Source of the DNA: Aquila chrysaetos chrysaetos
Taxonomy: Eukaryota > Chordata > Aves > Accipitriformes > Accipitridae
Assembly: GCF_900496995.4 (NCBI RefSeq)
Contig: NC_044006.1
Span: 41,997,620 to 42,061,619 of the forward strand
DNA: 64,000 nucleotides
Direction: 5' to 3'
The position numbers and the translations under genes are program-made. Below are positions 50,196-59,707 of the stretch, one piece after another (the stretch's first letter is position 1; every line of letters starts with the position of its first letter). Below the pieces are notes generated by a model, which saw only the letters and a list, made by a program, of their open reading frames with translations, was not told the origin of the DNA and made no database searches.

Positions 50196-53100
50196 CCACA
50201 AGCCCCAAATTTGTCAAAACTCAAGAAATAGTCATGTATCCACAAAAACACAGCTGAGGGAGTGAGCCTCTAAAATATCTCTGGGGGCCCAGGCCCAAGT
50301 GAGGGATGTTCTGAAAAACTCAGGGCTCTGTTTCCAAGTGTTTAAAACCCTTGCCCAACCCAGGCTTTTAAGAGAGCTTGGCCACCTATGGCTGTTGGCT
50401 GCCTTTTCCTTGTAGAAACCCTTTTTTGCTTACATCGGAAATAAAACAGAATCAAGATTCCTGACATTCGGCTCAGAGGTGTGACTTCTGAAAAATCACA
50501 AGTGCTCCTTTCCTCAAGCACAAGGAGATACTGTTCTTTTAAAACTGTTTTAATTACCTGTGTAAATAACGTGAAATAAGAACCTATGAGAGGTCTTAGA
50601 AACTGGAAATAGATGGCATTTTGAGGGCACAAACATGTGAAAAAGAAAGGATAGACTTTGTAGTCCACTTTACCATCACTGTTATTGATCATTATCATGC
50701 ATTGAAGACTCAGGACTTAACGTAAACATAAGTACATTGAAAACTTCTAGAATACTAGGAAATACATCCAGAACTTCATCTACTACCAATTGTCTTTCAG
50801 AAACAAAAATACATTTCACTGTGTTTGAAAATAGTTTGAAAATGTTCTCTACTTCAATGCAGACATTTTTCTGTTTTCAGGAAAAAATTAACTATAGCAC
50901 CTTCAAAAAGGCCACCTATTGGTTCAAACAAGAATGTAAGTTTTAATCTGAGTGCAATTCAGAAGACAGAATTTTTTCACCTTCAGTATAAGCAGCACAA
51001 ATTTTTTTCCATCTACTTCAATTGAATCTGTGCTTGATATTTCTTAACCACTTCTACTCTGGAATTTGTATTTAGTATTTGTACATAAATTAAAACAGGC
51101 CTTCTGTATTGGTATAAGTTACAAAATATCTGCAGCAAAGATATTTTTGTTCAGAAGGTTTAACTGTCAGTTATTTCTGTATTTGGTTTTCTAGATTATG
51201 TTTTTACTTTGCTTTCTGATTAGCCATCAAAGAATAAAAATAGTGTAAGAATCTGGCAAAATGGCCATCTCAGCTGATGACTGTTTTCTTACCTACAAGC
51301 AAAAATCAACCCCAATTAGTAAATACTAGTAGTAAATACTAACTTAAAATTTGTGAGCACCCAAAATCATAGGTGCCACAGGAAAGTTCTACCACTCAGG
51401 CATATTTTAAATATATCCATGGGAAGGAATCAAAGAAAGTGCAAATACTTAGAATTACAATATCCATTGAAGCTTAAAAATGTTTTGGTTTGTTGTTTGA
51501 AATAATTCTAATCTAAGGCATATGCCAGCACGTTTAACATGGAAATTAGCTGTGCCTGATCAACAGTTTAACAAGAGGAACATTTGAGCAAAACCTATAG
51601 CTGCAGTAGTACCTGAGCGGTTTGCTACTCTTGATCGTTAAAAAAAGCAAAGATAGACTCAGTGAGACAATGGTTGAGTTGGGTTTGCGTGCCACCATAA
51701 AAGATAAATTATTCCCTACCTTTGGGGGAAATCTGAGCTAGTTGACGTGTGAAGATTTTTTAGTTTATCAGGAAACAGTAAGACAAAAGATATTCTTTGA
51801 AGGAACACCATCAAATTGTAATCTATTGGTCTGGGTTGGTTTTTTTTTGTTTTAAATCAAGGAGATTAAAGCTAGGGTCCAGATTACTAGCTGACGACTA
51901 TGACAGCAATGTAAATACTACCATAGGTCTAGATCTAGCCCCCCAAGAAGACACGATAGCCCTTCTCCAATGAGTTTGCAATTTGGTAAGGGCAGGTCTC
52001 CAGCACCATGCACTCAACACCATGGAGGTTCCCAAACCTAGGACTGAATGCTTGAGTTTTGGTACCAAGATTCATACAACCATCCTGGCACAATGATGGG
52101 AGACAAGGCCAGTATGCACATGGACAAGGTTGACCAGAGGTTTCGAGCCACATAGGCCTTATTTGCTGCATTTTATTTTTAACCTGCATTTGCCATTACA
52201 GTCTTTGCAAACAACTGTGGGTTTACTGGCAAATCCCCTCATTTTTTATCTTTTCCCTTCTTCCAGTTATTACGTAGAAATGACCCACAGGAACAAACAG
52301 TGGATCTAAGCGATCAGGGAGGGGAAATGTTCAACTATCAAAAAGCGTAAAGCAAAGAAACGATGAGAAAACAAAAAATACCCCTCCATCTTTGCGTGGC
52401 ATTTGTCACAAGAGTAGGTAAACACTTTGCAGGGAGAAATACGATGATGCCTCATGGAAACCTTTTAAAGTCATTTCTAACAACTGTATTCACTACCAGG
52501 ACAGTCATTAACAGGTTGCCAGGAGAGAAAATAAAAGCTCCTAGACTGTTTCGGTACAGTCTGCACTCGATGTTATGACTATTACATCAATGCCTAGAAA
52601 TTATAATGGGATGAGGGCCCTCCCCAGCCAGGCACCATGAAAAACCATACTGAGAGGTTGTTGCGAACCAGCAGACAAAGAGAGCTTTCTTACTCTTGTC
52701 TTTGTACTTGGGAAGTTGAGGCATATCCTGTGCAGAGTCACCCTTGCCACAGCTGCATGGAGGCCTGTCCCCGTCCCCGGACCTAGTCCTTATGCACCCT
52801 GAGCATCCTTTTCCCCGCTGGGGAGGACGTCACGGTCCAGACTGGAAGACGAGTACTTCCCGGTCCCCACTTCCCCAGGATCACGACCCAAACCCCTCTA
52901 TCCCTAAATCCCTCCAGTCCTTGGCAGCCCAAAGCCTGCTCCCAGAACTCTGACGCCGCGGCCCCAAGTGCTCAGTGGCTCCCAGGAGGCTCCATCTGAA
53001 GGTCTGGCCGAGAGGCAGCGAGCCCCACGCTGATGCTGCGGACCTGTCCTTTGGGTACCTTCCCTTCCCACCACGCCAGGGCTGCCTTTGCGGCGTTTTC

Positions 53101-53284
53101 ATTGCCACGGGGCTGGGAAAGCCCCGCTCTGGTGCCTCTGCTCTCCAGGATACGTCCCTCCTCTCCCTCCCCTGTTCTGCTCCATACATGAATACATTTC
53201 TCTCTTTTTTTTTTTTCCTTTTGGTATTTATTTTTTTTTCTCTTTCCCATTACCCCTTTAATGCAGAGCAGGGCTGCTGATTAC

Positions 53285-53600
53285 AAAAGAGGCAGTTTGA
53301 CTCGAGCAATAGGTCTTCTTCACTAATCCTCACTGTCATGGAAATTCCAGCTGCTACAAGAATAAGAGGCTCAATCCATATTTGCCAGCTCTAATATGAA
53401 ATCTGTCAGGGCCCAAATTAATGAGTTCCAAATTCCTTACATCACGATAACAGGTTAAGACTGGTCAATTAATTACATAAATCCTTCCCGATTCATTGTG
53501 CATTTTCAGGCGAGATTGTGTCTTACATAACTGGGTGACACAAGGCCTTTTGGCTCTTGCTGTTCCGCAGAAAGGCCTCCATTTAAGCTCAGCCTGCCTG
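53285..53600. promoter_or_regulatory. Candidate conserved non-coding element beside the CpG island
   Basis: About 300 bp of balanced, low-CpG sequence with repeated ATTA/TAAT cores (AAATTAATGAGTTCC, GGTCAATTAATTACATAAAT), free of simple repeats, next to a T-rich tract on the left and the CpG island on the right. It is distinct from the neighbouring lower-complexity DNA. A role as a promoter-proximal enhancer is inferred only from composition. Confidence 0.3.
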
Positions 53601-53668
53601 CCACGGAGGCTGCTAAGTGTCACGCCTTGGCTTTACACTGGCACCTAATTGCTTTTGTATGAAAAATA

Positions 53669-53700
53669 GAAAAAAATTTTTTAAAAAATTTTTTTAAATT
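53669..53700. repeat. Alternating A/T homopolymer block at CpG-island edge
   Basis: Runs of 6-7 A and 6-7 T alternate and end within a few bases of where the CpG island begins. The block is self-complementary and probably excludes nucleosomes. It could mark the promoter edge, or it may simply be simple sequence. Confidence 0.7.
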
Positions 53701-54042
53701 GCGGAGCCCAGCGCTGCCGTGCCGTGGGGGCCGGTGCGTGGGGGGCCGGCAGGGGGGCTTCTCCGTGGGGAGGCAGGTGCAGCCCCCCCGTCCCCCCCGC
53801 CGTCCCGGCTGACCGCCATCCCCCGCGCGGTGGGCGCCTCCCCGTTTTGCCTGGTTGCGGAGCTGCGCGGCTGCGGGAGGGGCTCTGGGATGGGGGGGTG
53901 GGCAGCAGTAAAAGCGAGAAATAACCGAAAAATATTTCGCGGTCCCCGCGGAAAGCCGCGGACACGAAGCGCGCTGCCGGCGCGGAGGTCGCCGCCCCGC
54001 CCCCCCCGCGCCCCGCCCGGCTGCGCGCCTCTCGCTGACCCG

Positions 54043-54058
54043 CAGCGCCCCCTGGCGG
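54043..54058 (-). promoter_or_regulatory. Near-consensus CTCF-binding motif
   Basis: The plus strand reads CAGCGCCCCCTGGCGG; its complement CCGCCAGGGGGCGCTG fits the CTCF core (CCASYAGRKGGCRS) at nearly every position. It lies inside the CpG island between SNX10 and the gene desert, where a chromatin-loop anchor or insulator would be expected. The motif match is seen directly; occupancy is inferred. Confidence 0.65.
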
Positions 54059-54479
54059 CGCGGCGGCGCGGGCGGGAGCGGCGTCTGGGCGGGGGGGGGG
54101 GGAGGTGGGAGGGAGCCCGGGGGCGGGGGGGGGGGCGCGCAACAACGGGCTGCCGGGGGGGCGCGGAGCCGGTCTCCGCGCTGCCCCCGCGGGGAGAGCC
54201 GGTCCGGCGCCTTCCGCGGCCACGCGTGGGCGCGGGGACGGGACGCTGCGGGAGCGCGGGCGACCGGCCCCCCGGCCCTCCCCCCCCCCCCGGCCCGCTC
54301 CCCCCGCCGTTGCCATCGTCTGCGGTTGCCACGAGTTACCGGACCGAGGCCGGGCGGCCTCGCTCCTCCACGGCCGCCCGCCCCCCCCCACCTCCCCCCA
54401 CCTCCGCCCACCGCCAGCGCGGGCACGCGCGTGCGCGCACGCACGCAGCCGCCGGCTGGCGCGCGCGCCGCCGCCGCCG

Positions 54480-54556
54480 CCATCCGAGCCGTGCGCCGGG
54501 GGGGGGGGGGCGGGGCGGGGCGGAGCGGAGCGGGGCGGAGAGGACGGCGGCCCCAG
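54480..54556 (+). ncRNA. Candidate first exon of a plus-strand transcript from the CpG island
   Basis: A strong 5' splice site, CCCCAG|GTAAGG, sits at 54556|54557, immediately after a cluster of GC boxes (54500-54545) and with no ATG in the short upstream exon. This is the usual layout of a CpG-island promoter with a non-coding first exon. Transcription would run rightward toward and possibly across SNX10, making it antisense. I recall a human antisense RNA locus annotated at SNX10, but this is unverified and no downstream exon was identified here. The transcription start is a guess. The element could instead be an enhancer or boundary island with no stable transcript. Confidence 0.4.
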
Positions 54557-54950
54557 GTAAGGCGCTCGCCCCGCTCCGCATCGCGGCCGGCGGCCCCGGG
54601 GCAGGGCCGGGAGGGGACGGGGCGCGGGGAAGGGCCGGGCCGGGGCGCGGCGGCGGCAGGGAGCGGCGCTGCTGCCTCCCGGGGAGCGCGACCTGGGATG
54701 GTGGCTGCCTTTTCCTTTTTTTTGGGTTTTTTTGGGTTTTTTTCCTGCCCCTTTTTTTTAAGTCCTCCTCCGCGCCCGCCGCTTGCACCGGCGGCACGGC
54801 GCGGTCCCCCGCGGGAGCAGCCCGGTGGCAGAGCCCCGCGGGCAGCCGGCGCTGCCGCCCGCCGGCCCCGGCCTGACAGCTTCGGCAGCCGCACCCGTGC
54901 CCACAGCCACCCCCACGCGGGTGTCTCGCCCATTAAAAACTCGGGGGGTT

Positions 54951-56424
54951 AAGGCCGAAGGAGAAAGGCCGATTTCTGTTTTAAAAGGTCACTTGAATTA
55001 TTTTCTAAGGAGGCTTTATTCCACAAGGCAAAGCAGCGAATACCGGGTATTTTTAGCACCGAAGAAGCGAATAATTGTGTCTTTCCTAAGGCATTTAGGC
55101 CTTTCATGAAAAGAATCAAGTTGATACTGGAAATAATCATTTACGTTTTTCCAACAACTGTAATAGCTGGTGGAGAAATGTAAACGCCCTGGCCCTGAGA
55201 GCACAGCTCCTAGTCCTGCAATGGCAGAGGCGACCCAGAAACACACACATCTTGCTCTTCTCACCCCTGAACACGCCGACTTTGTCTGTACCTTCTATTT
55301 TACAGCAGAGCAAGTCACAAACACCGCGTACCTATATAATTTAAATAGTACTCTGGAAAAAAATTTCAATATATCACATGTCCAAAGACGACATGGACAC
55401 AGCATGTTGTAGGGTTACATGTTGGGGCATTTAGGAGTACAAATTTTCTTAACGCTTATAAAACTACAGTGCTATTTAAATGAAAATTTTCATTCCAAGA
55501 GACAATCTTTCTCATCTTTCTTGAAAATATATTTCAATGACACTGTAAGTAACAGGTTGCTTAATACTACTTTACAGTATTCTGAAGTTACACGTTACAG
55601 AATTTGATAGCACATACAACCGGAGTTTTTTCACTTCTTTACATTTTCTACAAAAACAGTAGCGACGACAACCCCAAACACAACAGTTTACATATATGTA
55701 CATATTACAAAAATAGTTGAAGAGTAAATACACGTGGTAAGTCATAAAGTGATTAGGATATTGATATTGAAATAAAGGAAACCTTACTGGCAGGTTTATA
55801 CACAAGACAGAAAGTAGTAACTTGTTTAATTACTTAAAAGTTTCTAAGAAATCATAAAAAGGAGAATATAAAGTTCTAAGCAAAAGCTAAAGTAAAGCTT
55901 TTGAGTGCAAAATTAGTGCAATTACATATAAACTAGCAATAGTAATTAGATGATATTATGAACTACATATTAGCCTGTTTAAAAAAACTAGCAGGAAATA
56001 CTGGCATTATTCAAAACTATAAAATGAGAACCAAAATACTCGTGATCAACTGATCAAAATATATGACAGTGCTGAAAAAAAAAAAAATCAACAAATCACT
56101 GAAGTCACAAAAGACATTAAAAATATTTTTTTTTACATTTAAATTTGTAGCAGTTACATTTAAATGTTCCAAATTAAACAAAATGTCTTAAAGCATTTAT
56201 ATGCAGTTACATACAGCTGATAGAAAAAGATGACATACTAGAAATACTTTTTCTTCCCCTTTAATAAGAAAAATTCCAGTAATACTAGCTATGCAAACAA
56301 CATTCAAAAGATAAATATTTAAACAAATTTCTGTCAAAGATATTTCTTCTCAGAAGAAAGTTCTGTTACAGCAGTCTTAGAATTTTTGAACAGGATGACA
56401 AAGAAAATAACAGAACAACAATAG
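54951..56424. other. Spacer between CpG island and SNX10 3' end
   Basis: The right shoulder of the CpG island (to about 55.3 kb) grades into very AT-rich sequence. No exon was recognised on either strand. A minus-strand AATAAA at 55020-55015 would allow a longer SNX10 3' UTR. If the plus-strand transcript exists, this is its first intron. Confidence 0.5.
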
Positions 56425-56443
56425 AACTATTAGAAAACAAATA

Positions 56444-56549
56444 TTTATTTCAGAAACATCTTCATTTGGAAAACACTCACTGGCATACAGATAAGGTCCT
56501 AGAATTAAAAAATAAAAAACAGCCACAAAAGCTCTCCAAACCTTTTATT
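56444..56549 (-). terminator. Tandem candidate poly(A) signals of SNX10
   Basis: AATAAA on the minus strand occurs at 56549-56544 and again at 56449-56444. Each is followed within about 15-50 nt by U/GU-rich sequence (for example TTTTGTGGCTGTTTTTTATT after the first and TTGTTGTTCTGTTATTTTC after the second), the expected arrangement of hexamer, cleavage zone and downstream element. Which is used, or whether both are, cannot be told from sequence alone. A further hexamer at 55020-55015 would extend the RNA into the shoulder of the CpG island. Confidence 0.5.
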
Positions 56550-56776
56550 TCTGTAATTTTCATCAGATTTTGAGGATGTGTTAGTAGGCCAGAATTGTAA
56601 AGTGCTTCAACAGTTTAGCTCATTCTTTTAAAACAAAATAAAAGCCCACTACCCTGACATTGCATTAAATAAAAACACAAATATCTTTCTCAGACATTAT
56701 TCCAGTTTTTGTTTTTATATTTTCCCCATCTTTTAAATAAATGCACTAAACAATTTTTCTTGTAATGTGCCATCTT

Positions 56777-56807
<31 letters not shown>
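56777..56807. repeat. Poly(A) tract in SNX10 3' UTR region
   Basis: A run of A interrupted once by G; on the SNX10 transcript strand it is poly(U). It could bind U-rich-element proteins or be a neutral simple repeat. Confidence 0.85.
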
Positions 56808-56808
<1 letters not shown>

Positions 56809-57254
56809 TCAAGTAATCAAAATCTCTGCCTGGCAGTAACAGCTATTTTTTAAGCTACTTTTAGTGATAACTTGTTGCTCTAATTAAATGTTACCACTTT
56901 TACATTAAAATAATGTTGCTGCTAACTCACAAGCTGAGAAGGTGAATAGATACATTTGTGCAATTCAGTAAGACCCAGCAAAAAGAAACACCAATATTTG
57001 TCTTATAAAAGTGCTACCATCAACAAAATACAGTGGCTTAAAGTAGTTACCTAAGAGATGTTATCCTCGGGCTATTAAAACATGTTTCTAAAATTACACA
57101 CATTCCCAACTGGATGCTTTAAAAAAGCATGCCCACACATGCCTATGCTACCCTTTATTAGCTGGCCATTTAATAATCTATTGTTTCTCTACTTCACAGG
57201 TTTAAAATGCTCCTTCTTTGAAAGCATCCACAGAATTCTTTAAAAAAAACCCAA

Positions 57255-57292
57255 ACATATCTATCTATATCTATATATATATAGATATCTCC
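57255..57292. repeat. TATC/TATA microsatellite
   Basis: ATCTATCTATATCTATATAT followed by ATATAGATATCTCC. It is simple sequence inside the inferred SNX10 3' UTR and partly self-complementary. Confidence 0.85.
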
Positions 57293-57749
57293 ATTTCTAG
57301 GCTGGTAACTACAGCACTGAAGTTAATGGGAGCTTTGCTAGGGTGATCAGACCCCCTAGCTCTTTTTAATAGCAGTTAAATGTCAAATATAAATACAACA
57401 CTACAGTGAAACATATTCCTTTGACAGAATCTGGGACAAGACACTACGCAGCTGCTGTTAACAATAAAGAGCAAAACTGATGTTTAATCAAAATAAGTGT
57501 TGGTGGTTACAAAGCTGTGTTCAAGCCTGCCTTTTGTGAAAAAGTCAATATTCCAACATGTTAACTACAGCCACAATGAAATCAGCAGCTCCTGTTAGTC
57601 CCAAAGAGTGGAGAGGTCCACATCTGTAAAGCATGTTATTAGCTATGTGACTATCGTCATCTTGGAGAGGGAGATACTCTCTGTTTGAGCTGCTAAACTA
57701 AAACATCTCTCCCAGCATCTTCAAATATAGGTGCCTGAAGTTAAACATG

Positions 57750-57835
57750 CTGGATGAAATCCTGGCCCTAGCGAGGTCGATGCAAAATTCAGCCATTGGT
57801 TTCCATGGACCTCATCCAGGATTTTCACTAGGAAC
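57750..57835. mobile_element. Palindromic MITE-like fossil inside the inferred SNX10 3' UTR
   Basis: TGAAATCCTGG (57755-57765) is inverted as CCAGGATTTTCA (57817-57828), with GCCATTGG...CCATGG between. It matches the remembered amniote element 'TGAAATCCTGGCCCCATTGAAGTCAATGG ... GGCCAGGATTTCA'. It can fold into a stem in the transcript. Confidence 0.6.
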
Positions 57836-58569
57836 AACTATCTGTAATTCCCTGGGAACTGAGAATCTCCAGCAAGGCTAGAAATGATGTCATTTTTATT
57901 AATATTTCTAACTTCCATGCAACCATGCTCAAGAATTTTGGCCTTCAGTTCTTATGCATGACAAAACCAAGCTTTCCATAAACATTACAGAAAGACCAGG
58001 GGAAGATATATTTATATCTCAAATTGTCAGCAGCATATAGTTTGTACAAATGTTGTTTTGCTGATGTTGCTGAGCTACTTTAAAAAGTTAATACCTTGCG
58101 GGGTATGTAATTTCATCACCAATGTCAAATGACTTCTAAAGATTAAACTTCTCTGATGCAAATTACAAAAAGATGCTTTGAATATATTTGATATGATATA
58201 CCAACTTTTAAGATGAGGAATTAAGTTACCTTTATTTTCCAGATCTGAGACATGCACTCACTAAGGGAAATATTTTAACTGCCACGTATGTCAGCAGAGC
58301 ATGACTTACCCAATACTGAGATTTTAATAGTCACAAAAACCTAAATGTAATAGGTAGCGTGTAGACCTGAATCAACATACATAATAAATCAACAAAGAAA
58401 TGGTATCAAGCTCTGTTTTGAAAATTTCATAAGGACATATGGTTGTATTGACGACGTGTCTTTTAGATACATGTTACCAGCCAGCCGTGTTTATGTGGTA
58501 CATGTTACCAGTAAACAGAGCGGAAACCACTTTGTACTGTCCTTAAGATAGCAATACAGGAATGATTTT

Positions 58570-58648
58570 TCATGATTCTTCAGAAGCTGGGCTTGCTTTA
58601 CATCCACATGAAATGCTGTCATCACTAGGTCCGAGCCCGGAGGATGAA
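58570..58648 (-). CDS. SNX10: SNX10 terminal coding exon, Ser-rich C terminus and stop
   Basis: This is the last coding exon of SNX10. Its acceptor is CTTTTCTGCAG at 58659-58649, preceded by a very long pyrimidine tract, which appears on the plus strand as the A/G-rich run 58660-58735. The first base completes the serine codon split across the 466-bp intron 58649-59114. The exon then reads SSSGLGPSDDSISCGCKA followed by a short tail ending EES and a TGA stop at 58572-58570. This fits the known SNX10 C terminus (SSSSGLG, a DDSSS-like acidic Ser stretch, GCK, ending ES) and appears about one residue shorter than human. The phase match with exon 59115-59330 and the intact reading frame support a functional gene. 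This tail lies outside the PX fold and is probably disordered. A plus-strand open frame over the same bases is a shadow. Confidence 0.95.
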
Positions 58649-59114
58649 CTGCAGAAAAGGGGAGAGAGAGGGGGGAAAAAAAAAAAAGAAAAAAAAAAAA
58701 AAGAAAAAAATAAAAGGAGGAAATTGGTTTTCACAACACACTCAAAGCCTGAGTAACAGAGGAGAACTTTAATTATCTCCAGTCACAAAGAGAGACAGGA
58801 AATTTGGACTTTTAATTAGCCATTTGGAGTGCAGTTGGATATTTTTTTAGCAAGATAATTTAAACGCGAATAATTCAAGTCTGACTAAATGAAATTCACA
58901 TAATCAGAATGCAGATAATTGAATTTCTACTGCATTCATTAATTCAGTGTGGAGGTGTGTGTGAAGACTTCTATGATGAGCTGTCACAGCTCAATAAAAT
59001 CTCAGTCAATTAATTTTTTCATTATCTTAGTATTACATCAACAAAAAAAGCGAAGCATGCGCGTGTGTATGTATGTATATATAATCTCAGAAAGTAAGGA
59101 AATACAGAAATCAC
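58649..59114 (-). other. SNX10: SNX10 last intron (466 bp)
   Basis: This GT-AG, phase-2 intron lies between the two recognised SNX10 exons. It is AT-rich and has an unusually long pyrimidine tract next to its acceptor: on the plus strand, 58672-58712 is almost pure A broken only by single G and T bases. The middle (58800-59040) has many TAAT/AATTA homeodomain-type cores and looks non-random, but no known element was recognised. A short GT/TA dinucleotide run (about 59062-59082) sits near the donor. Confidence 0.9.
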
Positions 59115-59330
59115 CTCTCTGAATCAGAGTACGCATCGTTTTTTCCTTTTTTTTTCTCTTCATCTTCTATAGGAAAACGTCTGTTCAAAGAGGCAAACTT
59201 ATGAATCGCATCAGCAACAGAGTATTTGGTCTGTCCAGATACACAAGCCTCCATATCTTCCGGGCTTAGCTGAGTCTGTAAGAAGAGGTGAAGCCTACTG
59301 TCTGAAAGCAATAATGCGTCTTGTAGGATC
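59115..59330 (-). CDS. SNX10: SNX10 penultimate coding exon (partial gene), end of PX domain
   Basis: This 216-bp internal exon of sorting nexin 10 is bounded by a textbook acceptor (branch-like CTAAC, a T-rich tract, then CAG) at 59331-59334 and a GTGATT donor at 59114-59109. It enters at codon position 3 and leaves after position 2. The read-through contains LLLSDSRLHLFLQTQL, EACVSGQTKYSV and AIHKFASLNRRFP, which match remembered vertebrate SNX10 at about residues 104-175. The paralogue SNX11 diverges after the EACV segment, so SNX10 is preferred. The segment covers the last PX helices and the extended PX helix, followed by an acidic/lysine linker (EDEEKKKGKND). SNX10 is a PX-only sorting nexin that binds phosphoinositides on endosomes and works with V-ATPase in endosomal/lysosomal acidification, ciliogenesis and osteoclast resorption (family knowledge). 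No frameshift or stop lies inside the exon. The N-terminal exons lie beyond the right edge. Confidence 0.95.
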
Positions 59331-59672
59331 CTGGAACAAGAAAAAAAGTTAGATGTTTTTATATAGATGCACATGCACACATATTTTCACCAGAACAAAT
59401 TCTAAATGATGTCCTGCTTTTAAGTTTTCAGATGAATCCTAAATCAGTAACAGAAGGTAATGAACATATTAAAATGATTAGGTGTGTGTTACTTTCTTAT
59501 TACATTATTTGGAATTTTAGGTGAGTAAAAACACGCAGCTAATAGTTAGGCACATCTGCTATTAGAATAACATCAAGGACATTTCTTCCATTTAACCATC
59601 TGTTATTACCACATGGATCAATTAATGATTTTTAGGCAGTTGGAGGCATATACTCTTATGAAAATTTGGTCT

Positions 59673-59675
<3 letters not shown>

Positions 59676-59703
<28 letters not shown>
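59676..59703. repeat. T homopolymer (28 bases) in SNX10 intron
   Basis: Twenty-eight consecutive T, about 345 bp upstream (in the gene's direction) of exon 59115-59330. No SINE body is attached on either side, so it is not an obvious retroposon tail. Confidence 0.9.

Positions 59704-59707
<4 letters not shown>

Larger units (their letters stand above)
40275..53280. other. Intergenic sequence, no genes seen
   Basis: This stretch holds the 27-G tract (41076-41102), MITE-like relics (44077), two short CpG-richer patches (44440-44530 and 45650-45880), the amniote repeats at 46763 and 50021 and a MIR-like copy at 49128. The 174-codon open frame at 42791-43315 is unrecognised and not called. The AT-rich part 44580-45360 has many TAAT/ATTA cores and may be regulatory. 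Confidence 0.6.
53700..54950. promoter_or_regulatory. CpG island, TATA-less promoter candidate
   Basis: This block of about 1.25 kb is extremely G+C-rich with CpG frequency far above the rest of the window. It contains many GGGCGG/GGGGCGGAGC GC boxes (clustered at 54500-54545), an alternating CGCGTGCGCGCACG run resembling NRF1 sites (54424-54447), long G homopolymers and no TATA box. It has the look of a constitutive promoter island. It starts abruptly after an A/T homopolymer block (53669-53700) and fades at about 54.95 kb. It lies about 1.5-2.7 kb beyond the inferred SNX10 poly(A) sites, so it is not the SNX10 promoter. The long open frames across it on both strands follow from base composition and are not called genes. 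Confidence 0.85.
56425..58569 (-). other. SNX10: SNX10 3' UTR (inferred extent)
   Basis: From the stop codon leftward the sequence is strongly AT-rich, almost free of CpG, and full of ATTTA-like and U-rich stretches on the minus strand, as expected of a long vertebrate 3' UTR. Two minus-strand AATAAA hexamers about 2.0-2.1 kb past the stop have U/GU-rich sequence downstream and are taken as the probable end. Earlier hexamers at 58231-58236, 57895-57900 and 57154-57159 could give shorter isoforms. The UTR appears to contain a fossil MITE-like element (57750-57835) and a poly(A)/poly(U) tract (56777-56807). The length resembles what I recall for the mammalian gene. The exact end is inference. 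Confidence 0.6.

Noticed and set aside
1..53600. SKAP2 or HOXA coding exons expected on this flank by synteny
   Set aside because: No segment matched their known domains (PH/SH3 or homeodomain); they probably lie farther left, outside the window.
53620..54933. 437-codon minus-strand open frame and similarly long frames on both strands in the CpG island
   Set aside because: Very high GC removes stop codons in every frame. The products are Pro/Arg/Gly/Ala repeats without domains, overlap each other on both strands and run through homopolymers.
58562..58756. Plus-strand frame over the SNX10 terminal exon
   Set aside because: It is the antisense shadow of the recognised exon and ends in a Lys/Glu run from the A-rich complement of the splice pyrimidine tract.
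59676..59703. T28 run as the tail of a retroposed gene or SINE
   Set aside because: No SINE or cDNA-like body and no flanking duplication was seen beside it.
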